Part shown: one piece after another, positions 17,375-25,545 of the stretch | Position numbering within the stretch: position 1 is the stretch's first letter | How the letters are laid out: each line of letters opens with the position of its first letter | Assembly: GCF_021728535.1 (NCBI RefSeq) | Contig: NZ_JAKKDU010000007.1 | Location: forward strand, 1-64,000 | DNA: 64,000 nucleotides | Origin: Wocania arenilitoris | GTDB lineage: Bacteria; Bacteroidota; Bacteroidia; Flavobacteriales; Flavobacteriaceae | Reading direction: 5' to 3' | Made by a program: the position numbers and the translations under genes | Notes under the pieces: generated by a model | What the model saw: only the letters and a program-made list of their open reading frames with translations | Database searches by the model: none | What the model was told of the DNA's origin: nothing

Positions 17375-17860
17375 TTAGTATTTACCAAAAAGTTCCTCTA
17401 ATTTTTTAGTTCTGTAATTAAAAATCTCTTCCAGTTTTGGTTTTACCAAAATAGGATGTACAAGTTGCCCAAGCAAGCCAAAAGGTACTTTGTAATCAAT
17501 AATATCTTCCATTTCTACACCGCCATCAATAGCTTTAATAAAGTGTTTATGATGCCAAAGAGCATAAGGGCCAAAACGTTGTTCGTCTACAAAATAGTGC
17601 TTGTCTGCCATATGCGTAATTTCGGTTACCCATTTTGTTTTTATGCCTAATACAGGTGTTACTATGTATTGAATAATTTGACCCGCAAACATTGGTCTGT
17701 CAGCTCCAGATAAAATATTAAAGCCCATGTAATCTGGCGTTATAGTTTTTAAGTTTTTAGGATTTGAAAGAAAACCCCAAGCCTCATCTACGTTAATGGG
17801 TAAGTTCTGTTTTTTATGTAATCTATAAATTTTCATGTGTTTATATTTATTGTTATTCAA
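17375..17860 (-). CDS. SRPBCC family protein
   Basis: The 161-residue protein has the START/polyketide-cyclase fold: IYRLHKKQNLPINVDEAWGFLSNPKNLKTITPDYMGFNIL, a WVTEITHMADKHYFVDEQRFGPYALWHHKHFIK strand set, and a C-terminal helix FNYRTKKLEELFGKY. No signal peptide is seen. An ATG at 17842 would also allow a 155-residue form starting MKIYRLHKK. Close homologues commonly sit next to photolyases. Ligand and role are unknown. Its stop is one base before the photolyase start, so the pair is translationally linked. Confidence 0.85.
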   Translation of the reverse strand: MNNNKYKHMKIYRLHKKQNLPINVDEAWGFLSNPKNLKTITPDYMGFNILSGADRPMFAGQIIQYIVTPVLGIKTKWVTEITHMADKHYFVDEQRFGPYALWHHKHFIKAIDGGVEMEDIIDYKVPFGLLGQLVHPILVKPKLEEIFNYRTKKLEELFGKY

Positions 17861-17898
17861 CGGTCACATGTAACATCCTAAATAATCATTTGGTTGTG

Positions 17899-17915
17899 TG
17901 ATTAAATATTAATCA
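17899..17915. promoter_or_regulatory. Inverted repeat upstream of the SRPBCC-photolyase pair
   Basis: Perfect seven-base arms TGATTAA and TTAATCA around ATA lie 39 bases ahead of the SRPBCC start, in the spacer after tspO. It is a candidate operator; there is no second copy in the cluster. Confidence 0.35.
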
Positions 17916-17935
17916 TGGATGTTTCATTCAATGTT

Positions 17936-18397
17936 TTAATTGTTAAATAAAATGTACCCATTAAGCGATGTTGCTATACCTAACCAAATTAAATAAGGTA
18001 AAATAAGTATGGTTTTAACTTTCATTTCTTTTAGAAATAAAACGGTGAATATGGCAACAACTAAGGTTAAAAGTATAATTACTGTAAAGCCAAAACCAAC
18101 CATATGCTGATTAAAAAAAATGTAGTTCCAAATAACATTTAATACAAACTGAACACTAAATAAACTAATAACTAAGGCGTTAGCTTTTAATTTGTATAGA
18201 TACGCCATGTAAATGGAAAAACAAAACATTATGGTTGTCCAAGCTGCACCAAAAACCCATCCTGGAGGTGTCCAAGGTGCTAGATTTAGAGTTATATACC
18301 ATTTCGTTTGTGGACCATCATCCATAAGCCAATTACCAAAAGCTAAAGCACCAAAATTTATTATTAGAAATATTAAAACGTATTTAAGCAGCTTCAT
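17936..18397 (-). CDS. TspO/MBR family membrane protein
   Basis: The 153-residue protein has five predicted membrane segments. It carries the conserved aromatic signature of the TspO/peripheral benzodiazepine receptor family: LNLAPWTPPGWVFGAAWTTIMF after the first helix, and WNYIFF in the third. Bacterial TspO proteins bind tetrapyrroles and respond to light and oxygen. Such a gene fits a cluster with photolyase, glutathione peroxidase and FolE. Its start overlaps the end of the small upstream gene by 14 bases, so coupled translation is likely. Confidence 0.92.
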   Translation of the reverse strand: MKLLKYVLIFLIINFGALAFGNWLMDDGPQTKWYITLNLAPWTPPGWVFGAAWTTIMFCFSIYMAYLYKLKANALVISLFSVQFVLNVIWNYIFFNQHMVGFGFTVIILLTLVVAIFTVLFLKEMKVKTILILPYLIWLGIATSLNGYILFNN

Positions 18398-18560
18398 CTT
18401 TCATGTTATTTATTAAATCTGCTATTTCTTGCGCTTCAGCAAATTTTTTATCGCTGGCAGCTCTATTAATTGAGGATAGCTGATGCCACTCCTGCATTAA
18501 CTTTTTAAATTTTTTTTCTAATTTTTCTTTTTCTGATTTCTTCTTAAAAAAACTAAACAT
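18384..18560 (-). CDS. Lacal_2735-type small protein
   Basis: This 58-residue gene is too short for standard length cut-offs. It encodes MFSFFKKKSEKEKLEKKF then KLMQEWHQLSSINRAASDKK, a basic helical protein with a hydrophobic N-terminal FSFF. It matches a family of small flavobacterial proteins known as Lacal_2735/DUF6435, of unknown function. It lies six bases after the glutathione peroxidase stop and overlaps tspO by 14 bases, so it is part of the operon. I am confident it is real because sequence pattern and context both match. Confidence 0.85.
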   Translation of the reverse strand: MFSFFKKKSEKEKLEKKFKKLMQEWHQLSSINRAASDKKFAEAQEIADLINNMKDEAA

Positions 18561-18566
18561 AACAAT

Positions 18567-19103
18567 CTACTTTAAATGTTTTACAATTTTTGAACTTAAT
18601 GGCTTTGTAGTGGAAAGGAAATAATCTACCAGATTACCATTAGGATCAACTAAATATTTTTGAAAATTCCATTTTACCGAAGAATCTTTTACACCATTAT
18701 TTATTTTTTGAGATAACCAAGTGTATAATGGATGTTGGTGTTTCCCTTTTACATTAATTTTTTCTGTAATTTGAAACGTAACACCATAATTTACTTCACA
18801 AAAGGACTCTATATCGTCTGCATTACCAGGTTCTTGTCCGCCAAATTGATTACAAGGCACACCAATAACTTGCAACTTATCTTCATATTTTTCATGAAGC
18901 TTTTGTAATTCTTTATATTGTGGCGTAAAACCACATTTAGAAGCTACATTTACAAAGAGGATGAATTTACCTTTGTAATCAGTTAAATCAATAGGTTTGC
19001 CATTTAAGGCATTTATTTTAATATTATAAATAGAGCTTATTTCCATTTTTTTATTTGATGATTTTGAGCTAAATGTTGCTAGGAATGCTTTAAGAAGATT
19101 CAT
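18567..19103 (-). CDS. Glutathione peroxidase family thiol peroxidase
   Basis: The 178-residue protein has the glutathione peroxidase signature: FVNVASKCGFTPQYKEL with Cys57 at the place of selenocysteine, GVPCNQFGGQEPG with the catalytic Gln, and VKWNFQKYLVD with the catalytic Trp/Asn. A second Cys at ESFCEVNYGVTF may act as the resolving residue, as in thioredoxin-dependent homologues, so the physiological donor is probably thioredoxin. The first 20 residues are not a convincing signal peptide. It lies three bases downstream of the SDR gene, in the stress operon. Confidence 0.92.
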   Translation of the reverse strand: MNLLKAFLATFSSKSSNKKMEISSIYNIKINALNGKPIDLTDYKGKFILFVNVASKCGFTPQYKELQKLHEKYEDKLQVIGVPCNQFGGQEPGNADDIESFCEVNYGVTFQITEKINVKGKHQHPLYTWLSQKINNGVKDSSVKWNFQKYLVDPNGNLVDYFLSTTKPLSSKIVKHLK

Positions 19104-19106
19104 GGA

Positions 19107-19790
19107 CTAAATTTTAAAACTTACAATACCGCAATCCAATTCAAATACTTGCCCCGAAACAGAAGACGATTTCTCAGATAATAAGAATTCAGCCATATCT
19201 GCGACTTCTTCTGGTGACAAGAATTTTTTAAGCGGATGACGCTCAGTTATATTTTCAATCATTTTATCATTACGCAGTAACTTAGAGGCCAATGCTGTAT
19301 CAGTTACAGTAGGCGCAATAGCGTTTATGCGTAGAGTAGGAGCCAATTCTGCACCTAAAGATTTCACTAAACCTTCAATGCCCGATTTTGCAACAGCAAT
19401 ACTTGCATGGTATGGCATACCTAATTTAGCTGCTACTGTGCTAAATAATACAATAACGGGATTGCTTCCATTTTTTAAAATTGGAAGATATTTTTGAATT
19501 GCTTTTACAGCACCAATAACATTGATTTCAAAATCATTTTTAAAATCATCGATACTTAAACGCCCAATAGGTTTTAAGTTAATACTGCCCGCACAATAAA
19601 CAAGTCCGTCTGCATTTTCAATATTTGGTAATTCGTCTTGTGTTACATCGCATTGATGGTGAGTTAGGTTGTTGTGCGATGTTTCTGGAGTACTTCTGCT
19701 AATGTTTATAACATTACAGGTTGCTAATAGTTTTTCAACTAAAGCTTTTCCAATGCCCTTACTTCCACCAACAATTATTATCGTTTTCAT
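19107..19790 (-). CDS. SDR-family oxidoreductase with altered active site
   Basis: The 227-residue protein has the classical SDR Rossmann start KTIIIVGGSKGIGKALVEKL and the DGLVYCAG segment of the NAG motif. It also has LFSTVAAKLGMPYHASIAVAKSGIEGLVKSL. In the last segment the expected Tyr-x3-Lys is Tyr-His-Ala-Ser-Ile, with a Lys only four residues further on. This places it in an SDR subgroup whose catalytic lysine is displaced, and its dehydrogenase activity is uncertain. It precedes the peroxidase gene by three bases and follows a 71-residue small protein. Confidence 0.85.
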   Translation of the reverse strand: MKTIIIVGGSKGIGKALVEKLLATCNVINISRSTPETSHNNLTHHQCDVTQDELPNIENADGLVYCAGSINLKPIGRLSIDDFKNDFEINVIGAVKAIQKYLPILKNGSNPVIVLFSTVAAKLGMPYHASIAVAKSGIEGLVKSLGAELAPTLRINAIAPTVTDTALASKLLRNDKMIENITERHPLKKFLSPEEVADMAEFLLSEKSSSVSGQVFELDCGIVSFKI

Positions 19791-19811
19791 GGGTTTCAGG
19801 GCATTTAGTTT

Positions 19812-20027
19812 TTATGGCCTGCCCTTTAGCCGCTTTTCAATTTTCTGTTTTATTACTGTTAAACGCTTCATTAAATCCATAATCTCTGGATCTTTTTCTA
19901 CTTTGTAGATGTCGTTTAAACCTAATATTAAACTTTTTACTTCTCTAGACGATTCGATACGCTCACTTGTTGTTTTAAAAGTGTGTCTGCGTTTTTCGAA
20001 CTCTAAAGCTTTGTCAATAATCTCCAT
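19812..20027 (-). CDS. Small helical protein, tandem paralogue 1
   Basis: The 71-residue protein begins MEIIDKALEFEKRRHTFKT and ends LMKRLTVIKQKIEKRLKGRP. It is highly charged, predicted almost fully helical, and has no signal peptide. It is clearly homologous to the 72-residue product of 20185-20403, sharing a SREVK/SREAK core, ILxLNxIYK, and MKRLTxIKxKxEKRLKGR. I do not recognise a characterised family. It lies 21 bases before the SDR gene and so is likely in the operon. The pattern suggests a small dimeric or nucleic-acid-associated protein, which is inference. Confidence 0.8.
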   Translation of the reverse strand: MEIIDKALEFEKRRHTFKTTSERIESSREVKSLILGLNDIYKVEKDPEIMDLMKRLTVIKQKIEKRLKGRP

Positions 20028-20149
20028 AATACTAATCTTACTATAATTTTTGTGTAAAGTGCACTACTATATGCACATTTTCGCAATATAATAAAATATA
20101 GAAGATTACCTATTTTTATATGGATTTATTAAATAAAATTTAATATTTC

Positions 20150-20165
20150 AACAGGTTAACCTGTT
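20150..20165. promoter_or_regulatory. Perfect 16-bp palindrome between the two small paralogues
   Basis: AACAGGTTAACCTGTT is fully self-complementary. It lies in the 157-base spacer upstream of the 71-residue gene (start 20027) and downstream of its paralogue. It is a candidate operator; no second copy was seen in the window. Confidence 0.45.
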
Positions 20166-20184
20166 ATTTTTGAAAGTTATACTA

Positions 20185-20403
20185 TTATAAAAGGCGACCT
20201 TTTAATCGTTTTTCTACTTTTCTTTTTATAGCAGTTAAACGCTTCATGATATCCATAATGTTATCGTCCTTTTTCTGCTTATAGATTTGATTTAAATCTA
20301 GTATTAAGGCTTTAGCTTCTCTTGATATTTTTACACGATCGCTAGTTGAAAGGGATCTCATTTTTCTTTGTTCAAATTCTAATGCTCTGTTTATTAATTC
20401 CAT
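20185..20403 (-). CDS. Small helical protein, tandem paralogue 2
   Basis: The 72-residue protein, MELINRALEFEQRKMRSLST...MKRLTAIKRKVEKRLKGRLL, is the paralogue of the neighbouring 71-residue protein, with about 60% identity by eye over the full length and no gaps. It is charged, helical and cytoplasmic, and the family is unknown to me. It follows folE by four bases, so it is very likely in the folE operon. Tandem duplication followed by divergence is the simplest origin. Confidence 0.8.
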   Translation of the reverse strand: MELINRALEFEQRKMRSLSTSDRVKISREAKALILDLNQIYKQKKDDNIMDIMKRLTAIKRKVEKRLKGRLL

Positions 20404-20407
20404 TATA

Positions 20408-21097
20408 TTAACTGTTTAAGTAATTTTGTAGTTCTGTAATTTTTTCTGAAGTATTAAATCTTCCGCCATAAAAAGCGGTAACCGTCGAAGAGGTATCATC
20501 CTTTATGCCTCTAGAAGATACACATAGATGTTTAGCATCAATGATTACTGCAACATCTTCGGTATCTAAAATTGATTTTAATTCGTTTGCTATTTGGTTT
20601 GTTAAGCGTTCCTGAACTTGTGGGCGTTTAGCATAATATTGTACAATTCTATTAAGTTTTGATAAACCAATAACTTTTCCTGAGGAAATGTAAGCTACAT
20701 GTGCTTTACCAATTATTGGCACAAAATGGTGCTCGCAATTAGAATAGAACGTAATATTCTTTTCAACCAACATTTGGTTGTATTGATACTTATTATCAAA
20801 CAAGGCTACTTTTGGTTTATTAGCAGGGTTTAATCCTGAAAATATTTCATCTATGTACATTTTAGCAAGACGTTTAGGAGTGCCTCGTAGCGAATCATCA
20901 GTTAAATCTAAGCCCAGAACATCCATTATTTCTTCAAATAAAATGGCAATACGTTCTTTTTTTTCTTCGTCAGACAACTTAAAAGCATCAGGTTTCATTG
21001 GTGTTTCTAGACCTGTAAAGAGATGGTCGTCTCCAATATCATCTAAAGAAAATCCGTTTAACTTGTGTCCGTTTGTTCTTAATTTTTCTAATTGCAT
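20408..21097 (-). CDS. folE: GTP cyclohydrolase I
   Basis: The 229-residue enzyme converts GTP to 7,8-dihydroneopterin triphosphate, the entry to folate and pterin synthesis. The zinc ligands appear in YSNCEHHFVPIIGKAHVAY and in HLCVSSRGIKDDTSSTVTAFYGG, and GLSKLNRIVQYYAKRPQVQERLTNQIA is typical of FolE type I. The first 30 residues are an extension before the conserved core. In this setting (photolyase, TIGR03643 protein, DUF2867 SDR) folE is a known member of light-induced gene groups in other bacteria, where pterins serve as photolyase antenna. Confidence 0.96.
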   Translation of the reverse strand: MQLEKLRTNGHKLNGFSLDDIGDDHLFTGLETPMKPDAFKLSDEEKKERIAILFEEIMDVLGLDLTDDSLRGTPKRLAKMYIDEIFSGLNPANKPKVALFDNKYQYNQMLVEKNITFYSNCEHHFVPIIGKAHVAYISSGKVIGLSKLNRIVQYYAKRPQVQERLTNQIANELKSILDTEDVAVIIDAKHLCVSSRGIKDDTSSTVTAFYGGRFNTSEKITELQNYLNS

Positions 21098-21147
21098 AGT
21101 GTCTTTTTTATGTGCTGTCTTGATGTGTTACCACCAATCAAAGCACG

Positions 21148-21420
21148 TTAACGTTTTGATATATTATTGTTTGTTATCTGTTTCTGTCTGCTGCACTTAA
21201 AGCGTCCCTTTTCAAATACTCTTAGCTTTTCATGTTTTGTTGCACGACCTTGAACACGTTTTCTCCACATTTTGAAACTACTTGGTTTTATATGTTTTCG
21301 CATTAATGTTATAACATCTTGTTCTTTCAATCCAAATTGAAATTTTATAGACTCAAAAGTGGTTCGGTCTTCCCAAGCCATTTCAATAACTCGATCGGTA
21401 TCTTCAATGGATAGTATCAT
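21148..21420 (-). CDS. TIGR03643/DUF2805 family protein
   Basis: The 90-residue protein reads like a small sigma-factor-type helix-turn-helix: SIEDTDRVIEMAWEDRTTFESIKFQFGLKEQDVITLMRKHI, then KPSSFKMWRKRVQGRATKHEKLR. This matches TIGR03643, a family often found beside cryptochrome/photolyase genes and of unknown function. The basic C-terminus (RFKCSRQKQITNNNISKR) could contact nucleic acid. Its start overlaps the stop of the upstream 142-residue gene by four bases (ATGA), a coupling signature. Confidence 0.9.
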   Translation of the reverse strand: MILSIEDTDRVIEMAWEDRTTFESIKFQFGLKEQDVITLMRKHIKPSSFKMWRKRVQGRATKHEKLRVFEKGRFKCSRQKQITNNNISKR

Positions 21421-21845
21421 GCATTCTGAAAGTTATATTGTTCGTCGTATTTAATTTTTTCATCCAACATCTTATCAAAAAAATGTTTATTTTCTTTAAA
21501 GGTTATATTATTTTTAAAATGAATATATTTCCCTTGAGCATGAATACTTGCCCCATTTGTTTTGTAAATTACTAACTGGTAATAAGGAATTATCCATGTA
21601 AAATTTTGCAAGCCTTTATTGATAAAAATTAAAATACCATTAGTTCTTAATTCTATATTAGCATAATTGATGTCTGATACAACATTCATAAAAGATTGTA
21701 AATTTGGACTTACTTCTTCAATTATCATGCGTTTAGAACCTACTCCTTTCATTTGGAATGATTCTAATAAAGTGAATGATCTGCCAACTAAATCTCTTAT
21801 GATCTGTTTGTGTCCTTTAATTTTGTGAGTTGTATTAAGTATCAT
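21417..21845 (-). CDS. Hypothetical protein, first gene after the shared operator
   Basis: The 142-residue cytoplasmic protein has a beta-rich middle (ANIELRTNGILIFINKGLQNFTWIIPYYQLVIYK) and a charged C-terminal helix. I do not recognise the family. It is the first gene downstream of a TATATTTG promoter and the operator-like inverted repeat at 21876-21905, with a predicted leader of about 10 bases, and it overlaps the TIGR03643 gene by four bases. Its role is therefore probably linked to that protein. Confidence 0.8.
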   Translation of the reverse strand: MILNTTHKIKGHKQIIRDLVGRSFTLLESFQMKGVGSKRMIIEEVSPNLQSFMNVVSDINYANIELRTNGILIFINKGLQNFTWIIPYYQLVIYKTNGASIHAQGKYIHFKNNITFKENKHFFDKMLDEKIKYDEQYNFQNA

Positions 21846-21862
21846 ATTTTTAACTTACAACT

Positions 21863-21905
21863 CAAATATACAAAATGTTTAATAATTATATAAAAAAGTT
21901 AAACA
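21863..21905 (-). promoter_or_regulatory. Promoter with operator-like inverted repeat (site 2)
   Basis: On the minus strand the -7 box TATATTTG occupies 21863-21870. Five bases upstream lies TGTTTAATA-N12-AGTTAAACA (21876-21905), read on the plus strand. The same arms, 12-base spacer and 5-base distance to the -7 box occur at 26222-26264 ahead of the TetR gene. Confidence 0.65.
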
Positions 21906-22037
21906 AAAAATAAGATAGTAGTATTGATAAAACTTATAGTAGTGTACAATTATTAGTCTAATAGTTTATAATTTTATTACAAAAAATTTAGAGTAATTTG
22001 AGGTTTTCACCATTCAATTATTAATAGTTAGGAGTAG

Positions 22038-23507
22038 TTATATGCGAGGTGTGTTTTCTTTAATAATTATATTTTTTTGAGAATTAACTTTAACAAGTTT
22101 ATTAATCATTCCTGAAAAAATAAATGAATGAAAGGGTAGAACGCTGTACCAATAGAGTCTACCCCATAGTCCACGAGGTCTAAAAGTTGCTGTTTGTTTT
22201 AATTTGTTTTCTTCAATTTTAAATTCTAACCAAGCTTCTCCTGGTAGTCGCATTTCTGCATAAAGCAGTAATTTTTGTTGTGATTTGTCAGCAAAAATAA
22301 CGCGCCAAAAATCTAAGGCATCTCCTGCATTTAAATCAGTTGGACTAGTACGTCCGCGTCTTAAACCTATACCTCCAAAAAGTTTATCAATGTAGCCCCT
22401 AATACGCCACAAAATAGTACCGTAATACCAGCCATTAGTGCCGCCAATACTCCAAATTTTCTCAATAGTTTCATCAATGTCAATAACATAACGCTCTTTG
22501 TAATCTTTAAAACAACCAAACTTTGGTACATTTACATATTTGTGTAAACTATTTCTAAGTCTACCACTGCTTACCATTGAGTCTTTCCAACTTGACACAA
22601 TGCTATTTTGCTCTATCTTTTTAAAAGCTAAAGAAACTGATTCTTTGTATGTTATTGGATTAACTTTTAATAATTGATTGATTTCACTTTCTTTTCCTAT
22701 GATTTGAACGCCCATACTATCTACTAAAGTCGATGCTAGTTTGTATGAAGTTGAAGTAACAAAATACAGCCAATATGATGATAATTTGGGTGTCATTACT
22801 GGAACAGTAAAAATGCGACGTTTTAAACCGCGTACTTCTGCAAATTGTAAGAGCATCTGTTTGTAAGTAATAATTTCTGGACCAAATACATCATACGATT
22901 TATTATAAACAGTTTCATTTCCAGCTGCTTTATTTAAAAATGCCAAAACATCTCGAACTGCTAGTGGTTGTGTTTTTGTGTTTAGCCATTTTGGTGCTAT
23001 CATAAATGGTAGCTTTTCTACCAAATCTCTTATAATTTCAAATGAAGAACTTCCAGAACCTACTATAATTCCTGCTTTAAAAACGGTTAATGCATAATTA
23101 TTTGAAGCTAAATGGTTTTCTACATTTTTTCTTGATTGTAAATGCTTTGATAGTTTATCTTCATTTGTAATACCGCTTAAGTAAATAACTTGTTCTGTTT
23201 GAGTAGTTTCAATGTAACTTTTGAAATTGATAGCGCAACGTTCTTCTAGAGATTCAAAATCTTTTGAAGAGTTAGACATTGAATGAATTAAATAATACGC
23301 AATGTCTATTTTTTTTGGTATGTTTTTAAGCGTTTCTGGTTTTAAAAAATCTGCTTCAATTACATAAAAATTATCCTCTTCAGAATAACTTTTATCAGCC
23401 CTAGCTTTATCACGTACAACACAAATAATAGTATGCCCTTCATTTAATAAAACAGAAATTAACCGTTTACCAATATAACCTGTTGCTCCTGTTACAAGAA
23501 TTGTCAT
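22038..23507 (-). CDS. NAD(P)-binding SDR with C-terminal DUF2867 domain
   Basis: The 489-residue protein has an atypical-SDR Rossmann domain (TILVTGATGYIGKRLISVLLNEGH at the N-terminus, YLIHSM and a KAGIIVGSGSSSFEIIRDLV segment). A DUF2867/SRPBCC-like domain follows from about residue 330, with GTNGWYYGTILWRIRGYIDKLFGG, GDALDFWRV, and a C-terminal RPRGLWGRLYWYSVLPFH. This two-domain architecture is known from many bacteria and has no settled reaction; homologues recur in light-responsive clusters. The C-terminal motif could be membrane-associated. Confidence 0.9.
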   Translation of the reverse strand: MTILVTGATGYIGKRLISVLLNEGHTIICVVRDKARADKSYSEEDNFYVIEADFLKPETLKNIPKKIDIAYYLIHSMSNSSKDFESLEERCAINFKSYIETTQTEQVIYLSGITNEDKLSKHLQSRKNVENHLASNNYALTVFKAGIIVGSGSSSFEIIRDLVEKLPFMIAPKWLNTKTQPLAVRDVLAFLNKAAGNETVYNKSYDVFGPEIITYKQMLLQFAEVRGLKRRIFTVPVMTPKLSSYWLYFVTSTSYKLASTLVDSMGVQIIGKESEINQLLKVNPITYKESVSLAFKKIEQNSIVSSWKDSMVSSGRLRNSLHKYVNVPKFGCFKDYKERYVIDIDETIEKIWSIGGTNGWYYGTILWRIRGYIDKLFGGIGLRRGRTSPTDLNAGDALDFWRVIFADKSQQKLLLYAEMRLPGEAWLEFKIEENKLKQTATFRPRGLWGRLYWYSVLPFHSFIFSGMINKLVKVNSQKNIIIKENTPRI

Positions 23508-23595
23508 ACTTTATACTTTTGTGAGTCGAGCGTAGCCGAGACCTTAATTTATCTATTCTGTAAATCTCTCGACTGCAATCGAGGGATATGATATT

Positions 23596-24222
23596 TTATG
23601 TTACTAATTCCTTTGGTCTTTGATACCCATATCGGGTTTTTGATTCTGGAATGGTGTATCCATCCAATCCATTTATTGCAGCTATCTCCGCTTTAGTTAA
23701 ATTGATGAAACCATCGTCTTCAATAAGATTATTGTTAACATATAAGCCAACAACTTTACCAATAACCAATATAGTGTTATTTGCCTTAATATTATATTCT
23801 TCAACAAATTTCATCGCCAATTGAATTGGCGCATTTTTTACAAAAGGGGCTAAAAATTTATTCTTGTATTCTGCATTTAAATTGGTAGCGTCAAACTCTG
23901 ATATATTGCTTTGGTATTTAGCAGAAGTATGATGCGCATCACTTATGATATCTTTATGAATGTGATTTATAGTAAAAAAAGCTGTTGATTTTATATTATC
24001 ATATGTATTTCTAATTACTGTTGTTGGTCTTGAAAAGAAACCTAACATTGCAGGACTTTAACCTATGTGAGTTATTGAACTAAAAATGGCAACATTTTCG
24101 ACATGATTTTCTGAAATAGAACCTATTAGATTGGCTGACTTATAGCCTGAACAACTATTAATTAAATTAATTTTATAAATATGATTTAAATCTTGAATAT
24201 CACTTTCGCTAAAGTATCTCAT
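23596..24222 (-). pseudogene. Flavin reductase-family gene with in-frame stop
   Basis: Read from ATG 24220-24222, the frame runs MRYFSESDIQDLNHIYKINL ... SITHIG, hits TAA at 24058-24060 (codon 55), and then continues in the same frame as SPAMLGFFSRPTTVIRNTY to the normal end at 23596. Total length would be 208 codons, typical of FMN-binding split-barrel flavin reductases, and PAMLGFFSRPTTVIRNT is their flavin-binding motif. The downstream part alone is open from an ATG at 24046-24048, but it would lack the first third of the fold. The upstream ABC1 stop is one base from the start, so the original operon spacing is preserved. Confidence 0.85.
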
Positions 24223-24223
24223 T

Positions 24224-25536
24224 TTAAGACAATATTAAATAATTGTTGATTTTAATATCTTTAGCTTTCAGATCGAACATTAAATTATAAAGCCCAAAAA
24301 AAGTTCTGTTAATATAAATAAAATGCTTTGATCCACGGTTACCATTCATCTTTTTTAAATCGGTACTTTTAGAATAAAGTTCTCCTAATGTAGCAATTTT
24401 ATCGAAGAATTCCGCATCAGAAAAATCAAAACTTTCTTGTTGAAATGGTTCTATAAATAAACTCAACATTTCATAAAACATATTGGTGAAAAAAGCTAAT
24501 TCTTCTTCTGAATCATCTTCTCGCAATATTTCTAACTCATAGAGTTTTGTAACGAAATAATCTTGATTGTTGATGTGTTCTGGTTTTGCTAATTCGAAAT
24601 AAGGTGTATAAAATTCCATAGGAATGGTTTTCATACACCCAAAATCTAACGCTATTAATTCTCCTTTTTCAGAAACTAGAAAATTCCCAGGATGTGGATC
24701 TGCATGTACTTTTTTTAAATTATGAATTTGATACATGTAAAAATCCCAAAGGGCTTGTCCTAATTTATGTGCTTTTAGTTGGTCTGTATTTTGTGTAGCA
24801 AATTCCGAAAGGTGTTTACCAACCATATAATCCATGGTGATAATACGTTCAGAAGATAGTTCTTTGTAATACTTAGGAAACATTAAATTAGGAATATGTG
24901 AACACGCTTTAGTAATTTCTTTGCTTTGTGCTATTTCCAAAACATAATTGGTTTCCTCGACCAATTTATTTTCTACTTCTTTAAAATATTTATCAGAATC
25001 TTTACCTTTAATATTAAACATACTTATAGCAATAGGTTTAACCATGGCTAAATCTGAAGCGATACTCTCCGCAACTCCTGGATATTGGATTTTCACAGCA
25101 AGTTTTTTCCCATTCTTGGTTGCCATATGCACCTGACCGATGCTAGCAGCGTTTACAGAAGTTGCGTTGAAAGTATCAAACAAATTGTTAGGATGTTTTC
25201 CAAAATATTTTTTAAATGTTTTTATAACTAATGGTGGAGATAAAGGTGGTACAGAAAATTGTGCTAGCGAGAATTTCTCTACGTAAGCTTGTGGTAAAAT
25301 ACTTTTTCCATACTTAGCATTTGTGCTATTTTAAGCGCACTTCCTTTAAGTTGTTTTAAACCATCATATATATCATTAGCATTATTTTTATTTAACCGTT
25401 GTTTGGCTTCAACCTCAGAATTAACCATTTTATCGCCATAATATTTTAAATAGTTAACCCCAACTTTTGCACCAGTTGAAACCAATTTGGTAGCACGTTG
25501 TATTTTTGAGGTTGGTATTTTATCTATGGTTTTCAT
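24224..25536 (-). pseudogene. ABC1/AarF-family kinase-like gene, frameshifted
   Basis: Two frames together encode a normal ABC1 (UbiB/ADCK-like) protein of about 437 residues. The first starts MKTIDKIPTSKIQRATKLVS at 25536 and carries KLKGSALKIAQMLSMEK, the KxGQ-type motif region, then stops at 25279. The second continues with SILPQAYVEKFSLAQFSVPPLSPP, then VNAASIGQVHMAT, HADPHPGNF and LDFGCM down to 24224. The shift lies in a run of five T on the plus strand (25303-25307), where six would restore the frame. It lies between tetR and the broken flavin reductase. Confidence 0.88.
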
Positions 25537-25545
25537 AATTTTATA

